Origin: an uncultured Thermoguttaceae bacterium
Lineage (GTDB): Bacteria; Planctomycetota; Planctomycetia; Pirellulales; Thermoguttaceae
Assembly (NCBI GenBank): GCA_934725735.1
Contig: CAKVCP010000081.1
Location: forward strand, 1-10,010
Reading direction: 5' to 3'
Length of the DNA stretch: 10,010 bases
Positions 4,958 to 10,010 of this stretch are shown in pieces. The position numbers and the translations under genes were made by a program. The notes under the pieces were generated by a model that was given only the letters and a program-made list of their open reading frames with translations, ran no database searches and was not told the origin of the DNA. Each line of letters opens with the position of its first letter. Position 1 is the first letter of the stretch.

Positions 4958-5338
4958 ATGGAACGCCTAGGGAATTCTATCGACGCGCGGATCAGACGCG
5001 CGGCGCAAAGATATATTGGGTCGGCAATCTTCGCGGAAACGCCGACCGGAGCGCGTCTTCGCGTCAACGCGCTTTCGATCGACGGGGACGCGGAAGTGAA
5101 AGAAATCGGGCTTGATACTTTTTTCTCAAGAAGTCGCGTTTTCATCATGTCGGATTCCGAATGGCGCCGCGTCGTCGCGTTTGTTGGGGACGAAACCTTC
5201 AGAAACGGTTCGAAGATCGTCGAGACAAAGAACGGGATCGAGAGGAAATATAGGCCGGACGTCCCGCAAGTTCAGAACAGTGTCGCGGCGGGATTGGCGC
5301 GGCGGATAACGGCGACGCAAATTGAGGGGAACGCCTGA
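4958..5338 (+). CDS. Unknown phage protein, first gene of the packaging operon
   Basis: 126 residues, ATG at 4958 with AAAAGGA 7 bases upstream. It begins MERLGNSIDARIRRAAQRYI, an amphipathic basic helix, and then appears mainly beta: TGARLRVNALSIDGDAEV, SRSRVFIMSDSEWRRV and GIERKYRPDV. There is no signal peptide or membrane segment. The stop overlaps the next start by one base (TGATG), so translation is probably coupled. Size, fold character and neighbours (another small protein, then terminase) would suit a head-tail connector or neck component, but I recognise no family motif and call it unknown. Confidence 0.8.
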   Translation: MERLGNSIDARIRRAAQRYIGSAIFAETPTGARLRVNALSIDGDAEVKEIGLDTFFSRSRVFIMSDSEWRRVVAFVGDETFRNGSKIVETKNGIERKYRPDVPQVQNSVAAGLARRITATQIEGNA

Positions 5339-5799
5339 TGAAGACTGTCAACCTTTTCCCCAAAAGATTTGACTTTTACGCGGCGCTTGTCCGCGCGATG
5401 AACGGCCTATACGGGGACGGAACGTTCCGCTTTCGTTATTACGGGGCGACGACGGCGCAAGAGATGACGCCGACGCCGACGGGGTTTGTGGAGCCTGGAG
5501 CGTGGAAAATCGAGCGCTTGTCGCGCGGATCGGCGCGACGCGTCGAGACGGCGCGATTTGTTTTTGAAGGTCTTCCTGAATCGTCGGCGGCGTTGGCTCG
5601 ACAGATCGAAGAGACGACGGACTTCCTTGATTCGGTGGCGACGTATTTCGTCAGAAATCCTGAAGCCGTTCGCGGGGCGTTCTGTTCAGACGTTCGGGCG
5701 TTCTCAGACGCGGCGCCCCTCTACGATCCGTCGGCGGCTTATGAGAAGGCCCCGATACTCTACGCCGGAATAGAAGCGACTTTTTGGTGGCTTGTGTGA
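5338..5799 (+). CDS. Unknown phage protein, possible tail terminator or completion protein
   Basis: 153 residues, ATG at 5338 coupled to the preceding gene through TGATG; GAGGGG lies 7-8 bases upstream. The segment MNGLYGDGTFRFRYYGATTA, a run with many small residues, then ARQIEETTDFLDSVATYFV and the C-terminal ILYAGIEATFWWLV suggest a compact alpha/beta protein ending in a hydrophobic strand. Tail terminator and completion proteins have this size and are encoded near head-tail genes. That suggestion rests on size and place, not on a recognised motif. The end overlaps the next start by 4 bases (GTGTGA). Confidence 0.78.
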   Translation: MKTVNLFPKRFDFYAALVRAMNGLYGDGTFRFRYYGATTAQEMTPTPTGFVEPGAWKIERLSRGSARRVETARFVFEGLPESSAALARQIEETTDFLDSVATYFVRNPEAVRGAFCSDVRAFSDAAPLYDPSAAYEKAPILYAGIEATFWWLV

Positions 5800-6341
5800 A
5801 GAAGAAACAGATTCGCGTCGACCCGCGCAAGACGGCGGCTCTTTTGGCCTCTACGCGCGATTCAGAGAAGGTCAAAGAGATTCTCTTGACCGAATACGGA
5901 TTGAAAGAAAAGGACGTTCCAGCGGCTCTTCAAGAGGGGCGCGACGCGCTAGCGATCGCCGCCGACGTCGACGCGCGGATGGAGTTTGCGACGCGCCGCG
6001 AACAGCTCGAGGACTTGCGCGTCAGAGCGAAGGACGCGGGGGATTTAAAGACAGAGTTGGAAGTGATGAAGGAACAGTCGAAACTTTGCGACCTCTACCG
6101 CGCGTCGACGGTTAGCGACGAACAGTCGGCGGCGGAATCGTCGACAACAGCTCTTGCAAGAGAACATCTCGAGGCGCTACCCTTCGTCGAAAGGGGGTTG
6201 CCTTTCGAGGAATTGGCGCGACTTGTCGCCAATCGATGGATTGTAGACGACAATGAAGACGCGGATGAACGAAGACTACATCAACAGAAACAGGGAACGG
6301 TCGCGACGCGTAAGCCGCGAAAAAAACCTTGCGGCGCGTGA
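5796..6341 (+). CDS. Probable terminase small subunit
   Basis: 181 residues from the GTG at 5796, which overlaps the previous stop and has GGTGG just upstream. TTG and GTG codons up to 12 bases earlier are less likely starts. It is charged and helical: residues ~17-47 (ASTRDSEKVKEILLTEYGLK) could be a small helical DNA-binding region. Residues ~60-105 are long helices (MEFATRREQLEDLRVRAKDA). Residues ~128-150 (REHLEALPFVERGLPFEELA) are like the C-terminal part of small terminases as I remember them, and a basic tail follows. The small subunit recognises pac or cos DNA and loads the large subunit. Position directly before, and overlapping by 89 bases with, the large subunit gene is the main argument. 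Confidence 0.65.
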   Translation: MKKKQIRVDPRKTAALLASTRDSEKVKEILLTEYGLKEKDVPAALQEGRDALAIAADVDARMEFATRREQLEDLRVRAKDAGDLKTELEVMKEQSKLCDLYRASTVSDEQSAAESSTTALAREHLEALPFVERGLPFEELARLVANRWIVDDNEDADERRLHQQKQGTVATRKPRKKPCGA

Positions 6342-8286
6342 ATTAGGCCCGTTACCCCCCGTCGTCAACCCGTCGAGACGCAACGCCGCAAAGGACGACC
6401 TGCGCGCGTTCATGCGTTCGTATTTCCCCGCGAAGTTCAAGAAACCCTTCGGCCCCATCCATTACCGCCTTATACAGCGCATCCAGGACGTAGTCGTCAA
6501 CGGCGGGAAACAGGCGGTCGCGATGCCGCGCGGTTCGGGGAAGACGACGATCACGAACGCGGCGGCGGTGTGGGCGATTCTGAACGGCTTTAGACGTTGC
6601 GTCGTCGTGGTGGCGGCAAACACTCGAGACGCAAGGCGCATCCTCAAGACTCTCGAGACGATGATAAGCAAAACGCCCGCCTTGCTCGAGGATTACCCCG
6701 AAGTCTGTTTCCCTCTTTCTAAATTGGGCGGATCGGCTCTTTTGGCGCGCGGTCAAACTTTCTACGGAACGCCGACGGACGTTCGTATAAGCGCGGATTC
6801 ATTCCGTCTTCCGACGATCAGGGGTAGCGCGTGCAGCGGGGCGACAATCGCCGCTTTCGGCGCAAACGCGGCGATTCGAGGCTTTCAAACGGAGAATCCG
6901 GACGGCTCGACCGATCGCCCGGATTTTCTTTTTCTTGACGACTTGCAGACCGACCAAATCGCCGCCAATCCCGCGCGCGTCGAGGCTCTCGAACAGAAGG
7001 TTGCGTCGACGCTTGCGGGGCTTGCGGAAAACGGCGCCGAACTCTCGATGATTCAGACGATGACGGTGAAGAATCCCGACGACTACGCCGACAGGACTTT
7101 GAACGTCGAACTTTACCCGCGATGGAACGGGTTGAGGGAATCCGCGTTAGAGACTATGCCCGAACGTCTCGACCTGTGGCGCCAATACCGGTCGATATGG
7201 TTTGACGACGAAAGGAAGGCTACCGCGTTCTATCGAGACAACCTTGAAGAGATGAGGCGCGGCGCGATCGTCGGATGGCCCGACGCGTATCAGGGGAAAA
7301 AACTTGCCGATTCGCTGGAATATTATATGCGCTTGTGGTGTGAAAACGAACGCGCCTTTTGGTCGGAACAACAGAATCAACCGAAAGAACTAGGCGGCAA
7401 CGCGGTAAAGTTGCCCGCGAAAGAGATCGCGCGTAAGCTCAACGGTTACGAACGCGGCGTTGTTCCGTCGAACGCGTCAAAAATCACGGCGTTCGTCGAC
7501 GTCCACGGGGACTTGTTATATTTCGCGGTCGTAGCGTTCAAGGACGACTTCACGGGATACGTTATCGACTACGGGACGTTTCCAGAACAGCGTCGGGCGT
7601 ATTTCTCGAAGAACGACGGCGGGTTGGAGACGTTGGCTAGAGTCTACGACGGGAAGACCGCCGACGGGCGCGTGCGCGAAGGGCTTTGTTTTCTATTAAA
7701 CGATTTAAAGACGCGTTGTTACTCTGGAGAGGAAAGCGGCGATTTTGGCAATAGAGTGGTAAATAGAGTAGGCGTCGACGCGGGATGGAAACCTGAGATC
7801 GTCGAAGACTCAATCCGCATGACGGGGGCGCGTTTCGCGTACCCGTCGAAAGGCGCGGCGATAAGCGCGAAACAGAAACCGATGCGTTTATGGCCAAAGA
7901 GAGACGGTCGTGTTTTCGGGTGGCATTTGCTCGACGAAAAGGTCAAGGCGATCACAGGTCGTCAGGTCTTAGTCGACGTGAACTACTGGAAAACGAAAGT
8001 TCACGAATCGTTGAGCCTAACGCCTGGAGAATCGGGAAGTCTGAGCCTTTGGGGTGAGGATCGAACGGTTCACCGGATGTTCTCAGAGCATCTAAGCGCG
8101 GAAACGGCAAAAAATGTGGAGTCGGGATCAAATCGCGTCGTCGAATGGTCTCCAACGCCGGCTCGACCTGACAACCACTTCTTCGACTGTGTCGTTGGAT
8201 GTTTCGCCGCCGCGTCTACCCTAGGTCTTATGACTTCCGACGACCCGCGAAGAACGAAAGGGAAAACGAATGAACAAAAGAAGTAA
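6253..8286 (+). CDS. Phage terminase large subunit (ATPase and nuclease)
   Basis: 677 residues; this is the motor that pumps DNA into the prohead and cuts it. The Walker A motif is MPRGSGKTT (91-99, Lys97), followed by a VVVVAANTRDARR strand-helix. Walker B is DFLFLDD (224-230), followed by LQTDQIAANP. A coupling-motif-like TMTV lies at ~269-272. The nuclease domain begins at AFVDVHGD (Asp416), continues through VGVDAGW (Asp509) and ends at PDNHFFDCVVG (Asp640, Asp645), a usual three-acid RNase H-like pattern. The spacing and phrases such as FPEVCFPLSKLGG, TAFYRDNLEEMRRGAIVGWP and FWSEQQNQP match the long terminase type I know from planctomycete-associated phages. Start: ATG 6253, or an in-frame ATG at 6265; neither has a strong ribosome site, so coupling to the overlapping upstream gene is likely. 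Confidence 0.95.
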   Translation: MKTRMNEDYINRNRERSRRVSREKNLAARELGPLPPVVNPSRRNAAKDDLRAFMRSYFPAKFKKPFGPIHYRLIQRIQDVVVNGGKQAVAMPRGSGKTTITNAAAVWAILNGFRRCVVVVAANTRDARRILKTLETMISKTPALLEDYPEVCFPLSKLGGSALLARGQTFYGTPTDVRISADSFRLPTIRGSACSGATIAAFGANAAIRGFQTENPDGSTDRPDFLFLDDLQTDQIAANPARVEALEQKVASTLAGLAENGAELSMIQTMTVKNPDDYADRTLNVELYPRWNGLRESALETMPERLDLWRQYRSIWFDDERKATAFYRDNLEEMRRGAIVGWPDAYQGKKLADSLEYYMRLWCENERAFWSEQQNQPKELGGNAVKLPAKEIARKLNGYERGVVPSNASKITAFVDVHGDLLYFAVVAFKDDFTGYVIDYGTFPEQRRAYFSKNDGGLETLARVYDGKTADGRVREGLCFLLNDLKTRCYSGEESGDFGNRVVNRVGVDAGWKPEIVEDSIRMTGARFAYPSKGAAISAKQKPMRLWPKRDGRVFGWHLLDEKVKAITGRQVLVDVNYWKTKVHESLSLTPGESGSLSLWGEDRTVHRMFSEHLSAETAKNVESGSNRVVEWSPTPARPDNHFFDCVVGCFAAASTLGLMTSDDPRRTKGKTNEQKK

Positions 8287-8434
8287 AGGCGGCCAACATT
8301 TTCGGAAGAAGGTCGAGAAGAACAGGCGCGAACGCGCGATCCAGAATATGAACAAAATGCAACGTCTTATCGATGAGGCGGCGGCGAAAGACAGATTGAA
8401 AGTAGAAATGAGCAAAAGAGGGGACGCAAGGTGA
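8270..8434 (+). CDS. Tiny basic protein 1, paralogue of the next gene
   Basis: 54 residues, ATG at 8270 with AAAGGGAAAA upstream, overlapping the terminase end by 17 bases. Residues 8-26 (GQHFRKKVEKNRRERAIQN) align without gaps to residues 5-23 of the next protein, and the match continues through a shared RL. That is a clear tandem duplication. The protein is Lys/Arg-rich and probably a single helix, with no cysteine or membrane segment. Function unknown. Its place between terminase and connector genes and its charge suggest binding to DNA, RNA or an acidic structural protein. Confidence 0.8.
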   Translation: MNKRSKGGQHFRKKVEKNRRERAIQNMNKMQRLIDEAAAKDRLKVEMSKRGDAR

Positions 8435-8577
8435 AAAGACATGGTCAACACTCAGGCAAGAAAGCCGCTAAGAACAAACGCGAACGCGCCGTTCAGAACG
8501 CGAAAAAACAAGAGCGTTTAAAGACCTTAAAGCGCGATAGGTTAAACGCTTTAGACGACGGAAGGAACAAGTCATGA
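8431..8577 (+). CDS. Tiny basic protein 2, paralogue of the previous gene
   Basis: 48 residues, GTG at 8431 overlapping the previous stop by 4 bases (GTGA), with GAGGGG 7 bases upstream. The core GQHSGKKAAKNKRERAVQN (5-23) matches the previous protein at most positions, including the RERA-x-QN signature, followed by KKQERL. The last codon overlaps the methyltransferase ATG (ATGA), so all three genes are translationally coupled. The conserved reading frame and clean ribosome site argue for a real gene despite the size. Function unknown. Confidence 0.8.
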   Translation: MKRHGQHSGKKAAKNKRERAVQNAKKQERLKTLKRDRLNALDDGRNKS

Positions 8578-9608
8578 ACGAATTAAAACGCGACGACGCG
8601 TCGCAAGTCTTAAAAGACGCAAAGGCGTTGGGGAAGTTCTACACCCCCGCGTCAGTCGCGCGTCTTGCGTCGCGATTGATCACCGACTTCTTCGTGGGCG
8701 ATCTAACAAATAAGAAAATTTACGATCCGACGTGCGGGTCGGGATTCCTTCTTCATGATCTAGCGTCGCAACTTGAGGCGCCCGTTCACACTTACGGTCA
8801 GGACGTGGACGACAAGTCGGTTGAGATGGCGAAATCAAACTTGCTGGAAATAAAAAACATCCGTTCCATAAACTACGGCGTAGGGGATACGCTTTTAGCG
8901 CCTCATTTCATGAACGAACGATTCGACGCGATCACGGCGAATCCCCCCTTCTCTCTGAAATGGGATTCGTCGAAGGTCGCCGCCGACGATCCGCGCTTTT
9001 CGCATATCTTGGCGCCGAACAAAGCAAGCGACCTTGCGTTCATTCAACACGGCTTGCACCTTCTCAACAAGGACGGATGCGCGTCTTTTATCATGTTTCC
9101 CGGCGTGTGCTACAGAGGGGGAAAAGAATCTTGTATAAGAGCGCAGATTCTTTCCCACGTCGCCGCCGTCGTCGCTCTTCCTGAACGACTCTTCAACGAA
9201 ACGTCGATCGGCGTCGTCTTGTTTTTTCTGACGAAAGAACCGCAGCTTTCCGTCCTCTTCGTCGACGCGACGGGGGTTGAGACGAAGAAGGAGGGCTCCG
9301 CGTTGGCGTTGACGAAAGAGTCGATCGACCTGATCGCAAAGACGGTCAGAGAACGCCGGAACGTCGAGTATTTCGCGAAGTTGGCCGACCACATGGAAAT
9401 CCACGCGAACAAGTACACCTTTACCCCGTCGTCGTACGTGGAAAAGAAGGACGATCGAGAGAAGATCAATATAGACGAACTGGAACGAAAAATCGCGGTA
9501 ATCGTCGCAAAGAACGCCGAAAACCGGCGCAGGCTCGACGAAATCGCGAAGGAATTAAGGGGGCTAAAGAATGACGAAGTGCAGACAACGCAAGATCACA
9601 AGGTCTAG
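8574..9608 (+). CDS. Orphan N6-adenine DNA methyltransferase (HsdM-type)
   Basis: 344 residues, ATG at 8574. It transfers a methyl group from S-adenosylmethionine to adenine N6. Motif X is GKFYTP (20-25), motif I DPTCGSGFLL (51-60) and catalytic motif IV NPPF (123-126). The ALPERLFNETSIGVVLFFLT stretch (201-220) is typical of type I modification subunits. A C-terminal coiled coil (~300-331, DELERKIAVI through DEIAKELRGL) resembles the HsdM segment that contacts HsdS. It is shorter than usual HsdM proteins (~500 aa) and lacks most of the N-terminal helical domain. No HsdS or HsdR is next to it, so it is more likely phage self-protection against host restriction, or regulation of packaging or expression, than a full restriction system. 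Target recognition may be built in or borrowed from a host HsdS. Confidence 0.92.
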   Translation: MNELKRDDASQVLKDAKALGKFYTPASVARLASRLITDFFVGDLTNKKIYDPTCGSGFLLHDLASQLEAPVHTYGQDVDDKSVEMAKSNLLEIKNIRSINYGVGDTLLAPHFMNERFDAITANPPFSLKWDSSKVAADDPRFSHILAPNKASDLAFIQHGLHLLNKDGCASFIMFPGVCYRGGKESCIRAQILSHVAAVVALPERLFNETSIGVVLFFLTKEPQLSVLFVDATGVETKKEGSALALTKESIDLIAKTVRERRNVEYFAKLADHMEIHANKYTFTPSSYVEKKDDREKINIDELERKIAVIVAKNAENRRRLDEIAKELRGLKNDEVQTTQDHKV

Positions 9609-9747
9609 CAAGAGAACGACGGCGGGAAAACTTCACGAAAAGGCGAAGAAAGCGAAAGACCTCGAGGAAAAGCGAACGATCGCGCGTATCAAGCGCGAAG
9701 AAAACGCTAAGCGGAGCGCCGAAGGTATGGAGAGGGCTTGCCGGTGA
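9571..9747 (+). CDS. Tiny basic protein 3
   Basis: 58 residues, ATG at 9571 with AAGGGGG about 6 bases upstream, overlapping the methyltransferase end by 38 bases in another frame. The protein (MTKCRQRKITRSSKRTTAGK, then a Lys/Glu/Ala helix ending AEGMERACR) shares size, charge and helical character with the two tandem small proteins at 8270-8577, but I see only a loose match. It has cysteines near each end. Function unknown; probably the same class of accessory basic protein. Confidence 0.65.
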   Translation: MTKCRQRKITRSSKRTTAGKLHEKAKKAKDLEEKRTIARIKREENAKRSAEGMERACR

Positions 9748-9776
9748 TCTTCGTTTAATTATTGGGAGTTGGGAGA

Positions 9777-9992
9777 ATGACGGAAAGAGAAGAACGACTA
9801 GCAAGCATACGCCGGAGAATCAAGATTCTTCGTGAGGCGCTTGAAGACCCGACGTTGTTGACGGAGTTGACTATAGACGGGGTGTCTGAACGTTTTGACA
9901 GGGCGCAAGCAAGAGAAGAACTTAAAGAACTAGAGTTGGAAGAGTCGCGTTTAACGCGCCCGTCGCGTTTGTATCAAGTGGTGTTAAAATAA
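9777..9992 (+). CDS. gpW-like small head-tail joining protein
   Basis: 71 residues, ATG at 9777; GGGAG lies about 8 bases upstream. An upstream TTG (9762) would add five residues and bury that site. The protein is two charged helices around a central LTIDGVSERFDRAQAREEL segment, with a C-terminal SRLTRPSRLYQVV. This helix-hairpin-helix layout, with 'T-I-D-G' before the second helix, is what I associate with gpW-type proteins encoded just before the portal gene. gpW closes the head and forms the tail attachment site. Position after terminase supports it; the sequence match is by eye only. Confidence 0.6.
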   Translation: MTEREERLASIRRRIKILREALEDPTLLTELTIDGVSERFDRAQAREELKELELEESRLTRPSRLYQVVLK

Positions 9993-9993
9993 G

Positions 9994-10010
9994 ATGATTT
10001 GGAATCGATT
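9994..10010 (+). CDS. Start of the next gene, possibly the portal (only ~5 codons seen)
   Basis: An ATG directly after the preceding stop opens a frame reading MIWNR before the window ends. The usual order terminase, small connector, portal makes a portal protein likely. Five residues prove nothing, and the upstream ribosome site is weak. Confidence 0.35.

Noticed and set aside
5792..6115. A 107-residue open frame overlapping the small terminase gene in another frame
   Set aside because: Arg/Gly/Ser-rich composition typical of an out-of-frame reading. The other frame continues to the terminase overlap and has coupled translation.
8895..9404. A 169-residue leftward open frame inside the methyltransferase gene
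   Set aside because: Arg-rich sequence with no motif, opposite a gene with all methyltransferase motifs.
8574..9608. A complete type I restriction-modification system
   Set aside because: Only the modification subunit is present. The neighbouring genes are tiny basic proteins and a connector, none resembling HsdS or HsdR.

Overview
The window is a piece of a tailed (Caudoviricetes-type) phage or prophage. It carries a terminase large subunit, a probable small subunit, a tape measure protein with an upstream tail-assembly chaperone pair, a gpW-like connector and an orphan N6-adenine methyltransferase. Genes are tightly packed, often overlap by 1-40 bases, and mostly have good Shine-Dalgarno sites. 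From memory of these families, the terminase and the small chaperone-like proteins look most like phage islands of Planctomycetota and related gut or environmental bacteria. That host assignment is inference; no host gene is visible.

Layout: (1) 1-3108, leftward. In transcription order this holds a sigma-70-like regulator, a tiny basic protein, a tail chaperone (G-like) with a -1 frame extension (T-like), an unknown protein with a lysine-rich tail, a strong terminator, then the start of the tape measure gene, which leaves the window on the left. (2) 3109-3646, a promoter region and one rightward, AT-rich, two-helix membrane protein gene, arranged like a phage 'moron'. (3) 3647-4873, a convergent terminator-like segment, then two leftward genes: a 309-aa protein with a helix-turn-helix-like stretch and a small gene whose frame is broken at an A5 run. 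(4) 4874-4957, a divergent promoter region with a perfect 10+2+10 palindrome. (5) 4958-10010, a rightward operon: two unknown probable virion proteins, small and large terminase, two tandem tiny basic proteins, the DNA methyltransferase, a third tiny basic protein, a gpW-like protein and the first bases of the next gene, possibly the portal.

The rightward operon would handle DNA packaging and head completion, and the leftward operon tail assembly. The sigma-like protein sits at the head of the tail operon and could switch on late transcription.

The least expected features are: a family of 48-58-residue lysine/arginine-rich proteins threaded between structural genes; two genes that each appear to change frame by -1 at the same GAAAAAG heptamer; and a 15-bp repeat next to a hairpin that brackets the sigma-like gene. 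No intergenic stretch exceeds 300 bases. I saw no tRNA, rRNA, CRISPR array or insertion sequence.
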